A stretch of 64,000 bases of DNA from Maricaulis sp048270265. Its GTDB lineage: Bacteria; Pseudomonadota; Alphaproteobacteria; Caulobacterales; Maricaulaceae. Positions 35,133 to 44,693 of the stretch are shown piece after piece. The stretch lies in the NCBI RefSeq assembly GCF_048270265.1, contig NZ_JBLWTD010000005.1:62001-126000 (forward strand), read 5' to 3'. Each line of letters opens with the position of its first letter. Positions within the stretch are counted from its first letter, which is position 1. The notes beneath the pieces are model-generated. The model was not told where the DNA came from and ran no database searches. It saw only the letters and a program-made list of their open reading frames with translations. The translations under genes were made by a program, and so were the position numbers.

Positions 35133-36236
35133 TCAGCCGAGCTCGATCATGTGACCGCTGGACGGGTCTCCGCCCGTATCCGCCAGCGTCCGGATCACGG
35201 CCTGAGCCGCATCGAAACCCTGGCCGGTCTTGACCGTCATCCAGACCGGATTGGCAGCGCTGACCTGTTCGAAGAAGCGCTCCTGCGCCGCGCTGAAGCG
35301 GGCATTGAACGTGTCTGGCCCCCAATCCTTGTTCCGCTTGGCGATCTGCTCCGGCGCAAAGAAGAATTTCGGCGCCGGTCCGGGCATGTCGAGCGGCTTC
35401 ACGAAGGGCGCGTTGTGGGCGGCGCCGACGACACAGTCATGCGCCAGGGCGGGGCCGAAATGATGATGAATGCGGGCGCGCAGGGCGACATCGCCGGCGA
35501 AGTCGACATAGGTTGTCGGAATCGACGCATCGAGCTGCTCGATATCGTCATAAAGCGCGCAGGAATCATAACATCCGAGCGCCTCCACGAAAGCGCGATT
35601 GCGCGCCGAGGTCAGCCCCGTGACCGTCAGGCCATCCTCGCCCTGCAGGCAGAAGGCCGTACCGTAGGCAGTCTTGCTCGAGGCGCTGGAGATCAGCAAT
35701 TGCCGCGCCCCGAACCAGTCATTGTCGGCGAGATAATCGGCGAGCATATAGGCGGTTACGAAGAGCGGACGGAACAGGGCCTGGAAGGCCTCGCGATCGG
35801 GCCGGTAGACCTCGTCAGCGCTGCAACGGCCGTATTGATTGTAAGCCGAGACCAGATCAAGCCGGTGTTCCGACACGTCATAGAAGCCACGCGGCGAAAT
35901 CCGCCCCGGGCGCATCAGGATATGGCTGGCAATCGGGAAATAGCCGTAAAACCGTTCACCCACCTCGATCCCGCGCGTCCGCGAGGCGACTACATCGGCA
36001 AAACCCCAGACGGGCATATGGCCAAAACCGTCTTCTCCCGTCGGGAAGAAATTCCAGTACTGCATGGCATCGCCAAACGCCGCATAGGTGATGTTGTTTG
36101 CGGTCAACGAAAAGCTGTCGACCTTGAGCAGGATTTCACCCGCCTCCAGTTCCGGCGCCGTATCGGTGCGCATTTCGGTATGTCCCGGATCGGACTTGGC
36201 GGTAACGAGACGGTGAATGGTGACGGGAGCGCTCAT
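35133..36236 (-). CDS. DUF2855 family protein
   Basis: About 367 residues. Matches DUF2855, a family distantly like medium-chain quinone/alcohol oxidoreductases: EAGEILLKVDSFSLTANNIT near the N-terminus, a substrate-side WNFFPTGEDGFGHMPVWGFA, and a nucleotide-fold-like middle (LLISSASSKTAYGTAFCLQG). No member has a well-established reaction that I know of. ATG 36236 has AAGGG upstream. It is the only minus-strand gene within the aromatic degradation cluster and is divergent from the enoyl-CoA hydratase gene, sharing a 200-bp promoter region with it. Confidence 0.85.
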   Translation of the reverse strand: MSAPVTIHRLVTAKSDPGHTEMRTDTAPELEAGEILLKVDSFSLTANNITYAAFGDAMQYWNFFPTGEDGFGHMPVWGFADVVASRTRGIEVGERFYGYFPIASHILMRPGRISPRGFYDVSEHRLDLVSAYNQYGRCSADEVYRPDREAFQALFRPLFVTAYMLADYLADNDWFGARQLLISSASSKTAYGTAFCLQGEDGLTVTGLTSARNRAFVEALGCYDSCALYDDIEQLDASIPTTYVDFAGDVALRARIHHHFGPALAHDCVVGAAHNAPFVKPLDMPGPAPKFFFAPEQIAKRNKDWGPDTFNARFSAAQERFFEQVSAANPVWMTVKTGQGFDAAQAVIRTLADTGGDPSSGHMIELG

Positions 36237-36439
36237 GATGACCCTTGGCTGGCTGATGCGCCCAGTCTTGACCAGATTGGCGTCCAAGGCCAACGGGAAA
36301 CTGCGTTTCAACGCCGCTTGGCTGCCGGAGTGGACGCTGCGGGCCGCGCGTCGTAGGTCTTGATGCACAAGCGCCGGAATCAATGGCGCACACGGGGATG
36401 GCCGCGCCTGGCGCCGGCCTGGCAAACAGGGATCAATTG

Positions 36440-37249
<810 letters not shown>

Positions 37250-38422
37250 ATGGCTGACCGGAGCTATCTTGACTGGCCGTTTCTCGAGGATGCCCATCGC
37301 GAGCTGGCGAGATTTGCCGGCGGCTGGGCCGAGAGTCGTTTCGGGACGCACGGCTTTGACGGCCATGACGATGTCGACGCGGATTGCCGCACCATTCTGA
37401 AGGCGCTCGGCGAAGCCGGCCTGACCCGTTTTTGCGTCCCGGCAGGCTATGGCGGCGTGACCGACACCCTCGATGTGCGCTCGCTCTGCCTGATGCGCGA
37501 ACATCTGGGCTATCGCAGCGGCTTGGCCGATTTTGTCTTTGCCATGCAGGGGCTGGGCTCCGGCGCGATCTCGCTGTTTGGCACCGAGGCACAGAAACAG
37601 GTCTGGCTGCCCGATGTTGCCCGCGGCGAATTCTGCGCCGCCTTCGCCCTGACCGAGCCGGAAGCCGGCTCTGATGTGGCCGCGATCGCCACCACGGCGA
37701 CGCCGGACGGCGATGGCTGGCGTCTGAATGGCGAAAAGACCTTCATATCCAATGGCGGCATCGCCGATTTCTATGTCGTCTTCGCTCGCACCGGCGAAGC
37801 CGAGGGCGCGCGGGGTCTCTCCGCCTTCATCCTCGACGCGAAGACGCCCGGCCTGAAGATCGCCGAACGGATCGAGACCATCGCCCCGCATCCCCTCGCC
37901 CGCCTGGTGTTCGAGGATTGTCATCTGCCCGCCTCCAGCCTGATCGGCACATCCGGCGCCGGATTCAAGATCGCGATGGCGACACTGGACGTGTTCCGCT
38001 CGACCGTCGGTGCTGCCGCGCTCGGCTTTGCCCGCCGGGCGCTAGACGAGGCCACGCAACGGGCGAGGACCCGCAAACTGTTCGGCGCGACCCTCGCCGA
38101 CCAGCAGGGCGTGCAGACACAACTCGCCGAAATGGCGCTCGATATCGATGCCAGCGCGCTTCTGATCTATCGCGCCGCCTGGACCAAGGACAGCGGCGCA
38201 GCGCGCATCACCCGCGAAGCGGCGATGGCCAAGCTCTACGCGACGGAGGCGGCGCAGCGTGTCATCGATACGGCCGTGCAGCTGTTTGGCGGACTGGGCG
38301 TGACAAAGGGCTCGGTGCCCGAGGCCCTCTATCGCGATATCCGGGCCCTGCGGATTTATGAGGGGGCGTCCGAGGTGCAAAAACTCGTCATCGCCCGCCA
38401 GCATTTATCGGAGTGGAAATAA
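37250..38422 (+). CDS. Acyl-CoA dehydrogenase family protein
   Basis: A 390-residue FAD flavoprotein. FCAAFALTEPEAGSDVAAIA and WRLNGEKTFISNGGIADFYV are the FAD and substrate segments. The likely catalytic Glu is in ALRIYEGASEVQKLVIARQ near the C-terminus. It sits between the enoyl-CoA hydratase and the thioesterase with zero or 1-nt spacing, so it should act on a CoA ester in the anthraniloyl-CoA route. Confidence 0.94.
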   Translation: MADRSYLDWPFLEDAHRELARFAGGWAESRFGTHGFDGHDDVDADCRTILKALGEAGLTRFCVPAGYGGVTDTLDVRSLCLMREHLGYRSGLADFVFAMQGLGSGAISLFGTEAQKQVWLPDVARGEFCAAFALTEPEAGSDVAAIATTATPDGDGWRLNGEKTFISNGGIADFYVVFARTGEAEGARGLSAFILDAKTPGLKIAERIETIAPHPLARLVFEDCHLPASSLIGTSGAGFKIAMATLDVFRSTVGAAALGFARRALDEATQRARTRKLFGATLADQQGVQTQLAEMALDIDASALLIYRAAWTKDSGAARITREAAMAKLYATEAAQRVIDTAVQLFGGLGVTKGSVPEALYRDIRALRIYEGASEVQKLVIARQHLSEWK

Positions 38423-38835
38423 TGGTCTTCCGGGTTGATCGCCGCGTGCGTTTTGCCGATGTCGACGCGGCAGGGATTGTCTTCTATCCGCGCTATTTCG
38501 AGATGATCAATGCCTGTATCGAGGACTGGTTCGAGGCCGGTCTGGGCTATGGTTTCGACGCCATGATCGTCAAGGGCCATCATGCCGTACCGCTGGCCAA
38601 TATCGAGGTCGACTTCAAGGCGCCCAGCCGCCTCGATGACGAACTCGCTTTCAAACTGGTGGTCAATGAGGTCGGGCGCAGCTCCTTCAAGCTGACCATC
38701 AAGGCCTGGCATGAGGACGAGGTAAGGATGATCGCGCGCGCAGTCCTGGTCTATATCGATGCCGAAAAGCACGCGCCGGAACGGATACCCGAAATCCTGC
38801 GCGCCAAGATGCTCACCTTCCAGGAGGTGACGTGA
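38422..38835 (+). CDS. Hot-dog fold thioesterase, 4-hydroxybenzoyl-CoA thioesterase-like
   Basis: About 137 residues. RRVRFADVDAAGIVFYPRYF carries the active-site Asp pattern of 4HBT thioesterases, and ANIEVDFKAPSRLDDELAF is also typical. ATG 38422 overlaps the dehydrogenase stop by one base. Probably hydrolyses a CoA ester in the pathway or rescues trapped CoA from dead-end thioesters. Confidence 0.9.
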   Translation: MVFRVDRRVRFADVDAAGIVFYPRYFEMINACIEDWFEAGLGYGFDAMIVKGHHAVPLANIEVDFKAPSRLDDELAFKLVVNEVGRSSFKLTIKAWHEDEVRMIARAVLVYIDAEKHAPERIPEILRAKMLTFQEVT

Positions 38836-39227
38836 TGCAGGTCCTGTTGCCCCCCGGCTGGCCACGCCCGAAAGGCTATTCCAACGGCATCGCGACCAGC
38901 GGCCGTCAGGTCTATGTTGCCGGCCAGATCGGCTGGGACGAGCATGGCAGCGTCGTCTCGGATGATTTCGCGGCCCAGTTTGAGAAAGTGCTCGAGAATA
39001 CGCTCGCCGTGCTGGCCGAGGCCGGGGCCGGACCGGAACATATCGTGCGCATGACCGGCTATATCACGAGCCGGGACGAGTATATCGCCGCCGAGGCGAA
39101 GCTGGGCGGCATCTGGAAGCGCCTGATCGGGCGCAATTATCCGACCATGGCCTTTGTCATCGTCGCGGGCCTGATCGAGCCGGGAGCGAAGATCGAAATT
39201 GAAACAACCGCGGTGATCCCCGCCTAG
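38835..39227 (+). CDS. RidA-family protein lacking the canonical substrate Arg
   Basis: About 130 residues with the RidA (YjgF/Rid) fold: YSNGIATSGRQVYVAGQIGW, FEKVLENTLAVLAEAGAGPE, and the C-terminal KIEIETTAV with the conserved Glu. Archetypal RidA deaminates enamines/imines from 2-aminoacrylate and holds the carboxylate with an Arg in a PARS motif. Here the corresponding segment is YPTMAF, without Arg. It overlaps the thioesterase by 1 nt and has a strong AGGAGG site. In this cluster it may hydrolyse a CoA-thioester enamine; see findings. Confidence 0.92.
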   Translation: MQVLLPPGWPRPKGYSNGIATSGRQVYVAGQIGWDEHGSVVSDDFAAQFEKVLENTLAVLAEAGAGPEHIVRMTGYITSRDEYIAAEAKLGGIWKRLIGRNYPTMAFVIVAGLIEPGAKIEIETTAVIPA

Positions 39228-39270
39228 ATCGCCGCTCATGAACGCAGTCGGACACGTCGGGGAGGACGTC

Positions 39271-40875
39271 ATGACGATGCAGACCAGCGGGCATGTTGAT
39301 GCCTTCACGCGCGAGCGCCTGCCCGCCCCGGCCGACTGGCCCGATTTCCGGTTCGACCTGCCGGAACTGGCCTATCCGGACCGCTTGAATTGCGCCGCCG
39401 AACTTCTTGATCGCAATATCGAAAACGGGCTTGGCGACAAGATCGCCATCTATTCAGCCGCGCGCGATATCAGCTGGTCCGGCCTGCGCGCCGAGGCCAG
39501 CCGGATTGCCCATGTCCTGGTCACCGATATGGGCCTGGTGCCGGGCAATCGCGTCTTGTTGCACGGCTATAACTCGATCGAGCTGATCGCGGCCTGGTAT
39601 GGCGTCCTCCTTGCCGGCGGCGTGGCTGTGATGACCATGCCTCTGCTGCGCGCCGGCGAGCTGGTCAAGGTGATCGCCAAGGCCCGGGTCAGCCATGCCC
39701 TGTGCGATGCCACCCTAGCCAGTGCCGTGCGCGAGGCGGTCACGCTGGAGCCGGTTCTGGACCGGATGCTGTGCTGGGGTCCGGAGGGTGATCTGGCAGC
39801 GCGGATGGCGGGCAAGCCGGGACATTTCGACGCCGCCGATACCGCGCGCGATGATATTGCCCTGCTCGCCTTCACATCCGGCACCACGGGCGATCCCAAG
39901 GCCTGCGCCCATTTCCATTCCAGCGTGCTGGCCATGGCCGACACGTTCGGCCGTTCCATCCTGGCGCCGGAGCCCGACGAGATCTATCTCGGCACGCCGC
40001 CCTTCGCCTTCACCTTCGGCCTTGGCGCCTGCGTCGTCTTCCCGGCCCGCGCCGGCCTCGCCATCGCCCTGCCCGACCGGCCCGGCTTCGAGCCCCTGTG
40101 CGAGACGGTCCAGCGCTATGGCGTCACGACGCTTTTCACTGCCCCGACCGGTTATCGCGCCCTGATGGGGCTGTGGGGGGATTATGACCTGTCGAGCCTG
40201 CGCAAGGGCATCTCGGCCGGCGAACATTTGCCGGCGGCGACCTCGGAGGCGTTTTTCGAGCTCAGCGGCATCCGCCTGATCGACGGGATCGGCGCGACCG
40301 AGATGATCCATATCTTCATTTCCGCCGCCGGCGCCGATATCCGGCCGGGCGCAACGGGCAAGGCCGTGCCCGGCTATCAGGCCCGCATCGTCGATGATCA
40401 CGGCGAGCCCGTGCCCGATGGCGAGATCGGGCGGCTGGCCGTCAAGGGGCCGACGGGCTGCCTCTACCTCGATGACGCGCGCCAGAAGACCTATGTCCAG
40501 AATGGCTGGAACATCACCGGTGATCTCTACCAGCGCGATGCGGAGGGCTATTTCTGGTATGTCTCACGCGCCGACGACCTGATCGTCTCGTCGGGCTATA
40601 ATATCGCCGGGCCAGAGGTCGAGCAGGCCCTGCTGCTGCACGAGACCGTTCTGGAATGCGCCGTGGTCGGCGCGGCCGATGAAGAGCGCGGCACCATCGT
40701 CAAGGCCTTCATCGTGCTGGCCGAGAGCCATGAGGGCCATGCGGATCTGGTCAAGGCGCTGCAGGACCATGTGAAGGCCTGTATCGCGCCCTACAAATAC
40801 CCGCGCGCGATCGAATTCGTTGCCGCCCTGCCCAAGACCCAGACCGGGAAGATTCAACGTTTCAAACTTCGCTAG
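39271..40875 (+). CDS. Benzoate-CoA ligase family, probable 2-aminobenzoate-CoA ligase
   Basis: A 534-residue AMP-forming acyl-CoA synthetase. The P-loop-like motif is LLAFTSGTTGDPKACAHFHS; the adenylate-binding GIGATEMIHIFIS, the hinge region DDLIVSSGYNIAGPEVEQ and the catalytic Lys near the end (PKTQTGKIQRFKLR) are all present. It belongs to the aryl-CoA ligase branch. Given kynU and the 2-aminobenzoyl-CoA-type flavoprotein upstream, anthranilate is the expected substrate. ATG 39271 follows GGGGAGG; an ATG at 39238 lacks a site. Confidence 0.92.
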   Translation: MTMQTSGHVDAFTRERLPAPADWPDFRFDLPELAYPDRLNCAAELLDRNIENGLGDKIAIYSAARDISWSGLRAEASRIAHVLVTDMGLVPGNRVLLHGYNSIELIAAWYGVLLAGGVAVMTMPLLRAGELVKVIAKARVSHALCDATLASAVREAVTLEPVLDRMLCWGPEGDLAARMAGKPGHFDAADTARDDIALLAFTSGTTGDPKACAHFHSSVLAMADTFGRSILAPEPDEIYLGTPPFAFTFGLGACVVFPARAGLAIALPDRPGFEPLCETVQRYGVTTLFTAPTGYRALMGLWGDYDLSSLRKGISAGEHLPAATSEAFFELSGIRLIDGIGATEMIHIFISAAGADIRPGATGKAVPGYQARIVDDHGEPVPDGEIGRLAVKGPTGCLYLDDARQKTYVQNGWNITGDLYQRDAEGYFWYVSRADDLIVSSGYNIAGPEVEQALLLHETVLECAVVGAADEERGTIVKAFIVLAESHEGHADLVKALQDHVKACIAPYKYPRAIEFVAALPKTQTGKIQRFKLR

Positions 40876-40925
40876 CGCCGTATTAGGGTCAACGCGAATC
40901 CAACGCCTGAGTGAGGACATCCGCG

Positions 40926-41186
40926 ATGCGTCAATTCTACGTCTTTATCAAATGCGAGCTGGGCCACACCTATGACGTGGCGGCGGCATTGGTGGACAAG
41001 CTCGACGAAGCGCCAATGGTGCATTCCATCTCCGGCGCCTTCGACCTGCTGGCCCATTTCGCGATCGAGGATGATGCCGATATCGGCCGTTTCGTGAACG
41101 AGAAAGTCCAGACCATCGCCGGCATCAAGGACACGCAGACCATTATCTGCTTCAACGCATTCACGCGCGATCGCGGTCTGGGCTAG
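40926..41186 (+). CDS. Stand-alone RAM domain protein (Lrp/AsnC ligand-binding)
   Basis: An 86-residue protein that is only the effector-binding/oligomerisation (RAM) domain of Lrp/AsnC regulators: FYVFIKCELGHTYDVAAALV, SISGAFDLLAHFAIEDDADI, with no helix-turn-helix. Such proteins form rings that bind amino acids or aromatic metabolites, and can modify the action of full-length Lrp proteins. It closes the aromatic degradation cluster, 50 bp after the CoA ligase. Confidence 0.9.
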   Translation: MRQFYVFIKCELGHTYDVAAALVDKLDEAPMVHSISGAFDLLAHFAIEDDADIGRFVNEKVQTIAGIKDTQTIICFNAFTRDRGLG

Positions 41187-41222
41187 TTCCGGCCTGCGCT
41201 CCGCCTACCGGACCCTGTCATC

Positions 41223-42608
41223 ATGCATTTTGGCGTCTTCGACCTGTTCAAGATCGGCGTCGGGCCTTCCAGCTCGCACACCGTCGGCCCGATGCTGGCC
41301 GCACGGCAATTCGTCGAGCGCGTCATTGCGCAACATGGGGAGGCGGCGATCAACCGGCTGGAGGCCGAGCTCTATGGCTCCCTGGCGCTGACCGGGCTGG
41401 GCCACGGCACCGACAAGGCTGTCCTGCTGGGCCTTGAGGGCTGCGATCCCTCGCGCGTCGATCCGGCCGAGATCCCGCAAAGGCTCGAGCGCATCCGCAG
41501 CGAACACCGCCTCACCCTGCCCGGCGGGCGCAGCATCGAATTCTCGGAGCGGCGCGACCTGCAGTTTCGCGGCGATATCCGCCTGCCCTTCCACTCCAAC
41601 GCCATGAAATTCCGCGCCCTCGCGGGCGATGAGAGCGTGCTGCTGGAAGAGATCTGGTACTCGATCGGCGGCGGTTTCGTCATCGACGAGCACGAGGCCG
41701 GGCGCAATTCCGCCGCCGACGTCAAGGAAGGCGAGCCCTACCCGTTCAATTCGGCGGCCGAGCTGCTGGAGATCGGCGAGCGCGAAAACCTGTCGATTTT
41801 CCGCATCATGCTGGCCAATGAATGCGCCTTCCGCAGCGAAGCGGAAGTCCATGAGGGCATCGAGACCATCTGGAAAACCATGGAAGGCTGTATTGATCGC
41901 GGCCTGCGCGAGGACGGCATCCTGCCCGGCGGGCTGAAGGTGAAACGGCGCGCACCCAAACTCTATCGCGATCTTCTCAAGGAACAGACCGATCCGGCCG
42001 ATGACCCCCTCGTGGCGATGGACTGGATCAATCTGTGGGCGATGGCCGTCAATGAGGAAAATGCCGCCGGCGGCCGCGTCGTCACCGCACCGACTAATGG
42101 CGCTGCGGGCATCATCCCCGCCGTCGCGCGCTATTTCGACCGCTATCACCGCAACCCGTCCGACGACGAGGCCCTGCTGCGTTTCTTCCTGACGGCCGCA
42201 GCCATTGGCGCCCTCTACAAGAAGAACGCCTCGATTTCCGGCGCGGAAGCGGGCTGCCAGGGCGAAGTCGGCGTGGCCTGCTCAATGGCCGCCGGGGCAT
42301 TGGCGGCCGCCATGGGTGCCAATAACAACCAGATCGAGGATGCTGCCGAGATCGGCATGGAGCATAATCTCGGCCTGACCTGTGACCCGGTGGGCGGGCT
42401 GGTGCAGATCCCGTGCATCGAACGCAATGCCATCGGCGCCATCAAGGCGATCGACGCGGCCCGCCTGGCCCTGCGCGCGACCTCGGCCGACATGAAGGTC
42501 TCGCTCGACCAGGTGATCGAGACCATGCGTCAGACCGGCGTCGACATGCAGGAAAAATACAAGGAGACCAGCCAGGGCGGCCTCGCCGTCAATGTGGTGG
42601 AATGCTGA
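41223..42608 (+). CDS. sdaA: L-serine ammonia-lyase, iron-sulfur type
   Basis: A 461-residue single-chain enzyme that deaminates L-serine to pyruvate. N-terminal beta domain (GVGPSSSHTVGPMLAARQFV) and C-terminal alpha domain (GAAGIIPAVARYF; SGAEAGCQGEVGVACSMAAG; GLTCDPVGGLVQIPCIERN) with the Cys residues of the 4Fe-4S cluster. It starts 36 bp after the RAM gene. Kynureninase gives alanine, not serine, so a direct part in tryptophan use is not implied. The 3' end overlaps the convergent protease gene by 20 bp. Confidence 0.97.
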   Translation: MHFGVFDLFKIGVGPSSSHTVGPMLAARQFVERVIAQHGEAAINRLEAELYGSLALTGLGHGTDKAVLLGLEGCDPSRVDPAEIPQRLERIRSEHRLTLPGGRSIEFSERRDLQFRGDIRLPFHSNAMKFRALAGDESVLLEEIWYSIGGGFVIDEHEAGRNSAADVKEGEPYPFNSAAELLEIGERENLSIFRIMLANECAFRSEAEVHEGIETIWKTMEGCIDRGLREDGILPGGLKVKRRAPKLYRDLLKEQTDPADDPLVAMDWINLWAMAVNEENAAGGRVVTAPTNGAAGIIPAVARYFDRYHRNPSDDEALLRFFLTAAAIGALYKKNASISGAEAGCQGEVGVACSMAAGALAAAMGANNNQIEDAAEIGMEHNLGLTCDPVGGLVQIPCIERNAIGAIKAIDAARLALRATSADMKVSLDQVIETMRQTGVDMQEKYKETSQGGLAVNVVEC

Positions 42609-43803
42609 TCCGGCTGGAAACGCCGTCACGCAGGATATCGAGCTGAGCCGCTTGAGCGGCATCAAAGCTGGCAAACAGCCAGTTCGCCACGGTGCATTTC
42701 GGATTGTCCTCGCTCACGAGGAGCGAGCGCCCCGAAATCGCTGCGACCTGGTCGCCCAGCCGCAATCCGGCTTCGGCGGCCGGAGAGCCATCGAAAAGCT
42801 GGACCACCCGTACTTCATCACCGACAAGGGCGAGCGAGTAGCCGGGCTCCTCGCGGGCCGGCGCGGACTCGTTTCGTGCCTCGAGCAGGAATTGCTCGCC
42901 TGGATAATCCATAGTCACGACATAGGCAGAGAGCAGCCCGGCCCCCACCAGTGTGGGGGGAACCGCGCGCGTCGTTGCGCGGACCGGACCGAGGGAATCG
43001 TTGTCAAAACGGAAGTCTTGCAGGGTGAACCAGGTCAAGACACCGGCTTCGCCCCGCCCGCCAGCGGATTCGCCCTCAAAGCCGGTCCCGGTGACAATCG
43101 TGTCGCGCGGGATTTCCTGCTGGACGGAGGCCGCCTCGGCGACCTGAGTGAACAGCGCCACCCACGCCGAATTACCTGTATCGAACAAAGCCTTGTCTGA
43201 CACATCTCCAACGGAATAATCGACGATCGGTGCATGCGGATAGCCAAAGTCGTAGAGATGCGTGGTGACGACCGGATTGGTCGCCGGCAAGTCATCGAGG
43301 CTTGGCGCGAAGGTCAGCCGCCGGGCCTCGAGATCGATCCGCCAGGCGCTGCCCGGGAAGAGTTCGGAGCCCAGTATGCCCGCACTCACCAGACAGGCGC
43401 CCATATCCAGGTTGCTGAAATCATGGATCAGGACCGGCACGTCATAAAACACGGCCGTGCCCAAGGTCAGCGTGTCCAGGATCGCAAAATCCATCGTGAT
43501 TTCCGTACCATTGGCATCACGGCCGGTATTCTGCGCCACGACTTCGAGACCCAGGGAATCGGCGAATTCCCGCGACAGAACGGTCGGGGATCCCGTATCG
43601 AAGATGAAATCAGCAGCCTCGCCATTGGCCGAAGCTTGCACAAAGAGGACGTCTCCCCTGGTTTCGAGCGGGACCGAGGTCACCGGCGTCGCGCGCTCGA
43701 TCCTGATCGGCGACGTCAGAAGGCGGCCGAGGTCAGTGTCTTGGGCCGAGGCCGTAGCCGCGGTCATTGCCCAACAGAGACATGCACCGAAAGCCCTGAT
43801 CAT
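42589..43803 (-). CDS. Exported aspartyl protease with PDZ domain
   Basis: About 404 residues. Signal peptide MIRAFGACLCWAMTAATASA. Two retropepsin-like halves each carry a catalytic triad: DFIFDTGSPTVLS and KALFDTGNSAWVAL. A PDZ domain follows at the C-terminus (LVGDEVRVVQLFDGSPAAEA; GLRLGDQVAAISG). It is probably periplasmic; substrates are unknown. I chose ATG 43803 because GAGGG lies 7 nt before it; GTG 43818 or ATG 43809 are alternatives. Convergent with sdaA. Confidence 0.88.
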   Translation of the reverse strand: MIRAFGACLCWAMTAATASAQDTDLGRLLTSPIRIERATPVTSVPLETRGDVLFVQASANGEAADFIFDTGSPTVLSREFADSLGLEVVAQNTGRDANGTEITMDFAILDTLTLGTAVFYDVPVLIHDFSNLDMGACLVSAGILGSELFPGSAWRIDLEARRLTFAPSLDDLPATNPVVTTHLYDFGYPHAPIVDYSVGDVSDKALFDTGNSAWVALFTQVAEAASVQQEIPRDTIVTGTGFEGESAGGRGEAGVLTWFTLQDFRFDNDSLGPVRATTRAVPPTLVGAGLLSAYVVTMDYPGEQFLLEARNESAPAREEPGYSLALVGDEVRVVQLFDGSPAAEAGLRLGDQVAAISGRSLLVSEDNPKCTVANWLFASFDAAQAAQLDILRDGVSSRISIPPH

Positions 43804-43960
43804 TCGCATTGCCCTCACCCGGTTGGCGTCGCGCGCTCCGGTCCGGGCGGATATCCTTCCACACGGACCGGAGATGCGAACCGAGTTTACCAGCTTGTTG
43901 CCGGCGCGCGAACTCCCCGAGCGTCCCCAGGACAGCTTACCGCCCTGGATCGCCAGTCTG

Positions 43961-44620
43961 TCAGGCTGCTTCGTGCTTGAGGACGTGATCGGAGACCGAA
44001 TACTTGGCCTCGGTCTGATCGGCGACCTGTCCCAGCGAAACGCCCGGTGCCAGTTCGATCAGTTCCAGGCCGTCCGGCGTCACGTCGAACACGCCCAGCG
44101 TGGTGATGATGCGGTCGACACAGGCCTGGCCCGTCAGTGGCAGCGAACAGGCCTTGAGGAGTTTGGATTCGCCGGCCTTGTTGGCGTGGTCCATGATGAC
44201 GACGACGCGCTTGACGCCGGCGACCAGATCCATCGCCCCACCCATGCCCTTCACGAGCTTGCCCGGGATCATCCAGTTGGCGATATCGCCGTTCTCCGAC
44301 ACTTCCATCGCGCCCAGGATCGACAGGTCGATATGGCCACCACGGATCATGGCGAAACTGTCAGCCGACGAGAAATAGCTCGTGCGGCGCAGCTCGGTAA
44401 TGGTCTGCTTGCCGGCATTGATCAGGTCGGCATCGACCTCGTCATCATAGGGGAAAGGCCCCATGCCCAGCATGCCGTTCTCCGACTGCAGGGTGACGTC
44501 GATATTTTCCGGAATGTAGTTGGCGACCAGGGTCGGAATGCCGATCCCGAGATTGACGTAGAAGCCGTCTTCCAGCTCGAGCGCGGCGCGGCGTGCCATT
44601 TCATCGCGTGTCCAGGCCAT
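43961..44620 (-). CDS. scoB: 3-oxoacid CoA-transferase subunit B
   Basis: A 219-residue subunit of succinyl-CoA:3-oxoacid CoA-transferase, used in ketone-body/acetoacetate activation. The catalytic Glu is in TLQSENGMLGMGPFP; FYVNLGIGIPTLVANYIP and GAMDLVAGVKRVVVIMDH are typical. ATG 44620 begins the conserved sequence; an upstream frame start at 44710 is not conserved. It is separated from scoA by a coding sequence for an exported unknown protein, which is unusual. Confidence 0.95.
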   Translation of the reverse strand: MAWTRDEMARRAALELEDGFYVNLGIGIPTLVANYIPENIDVTLQSENGMLGMGPFPYDDEVDADLINAGKQTITELRRTSYFSSADSFAMIRGGHIDLSILGAMEVSENGDIANWMIPGKLVKGMGGAMDLVAGVKRVVVIMDHANKAGESKLLKACSLPLTGQACVDRIITTLGVFDVTPDGLELIELAPGVSLGQVADQTEAKYSVSDHVLKHEAA

Positions 44621-44693
44621 CTTCAGTCTCCAGTTCTGTGCCGCGAGGCGGCCGGTGTCGTTGTGTTTGTGCGGTTCATGGGGCAGTGCGATC

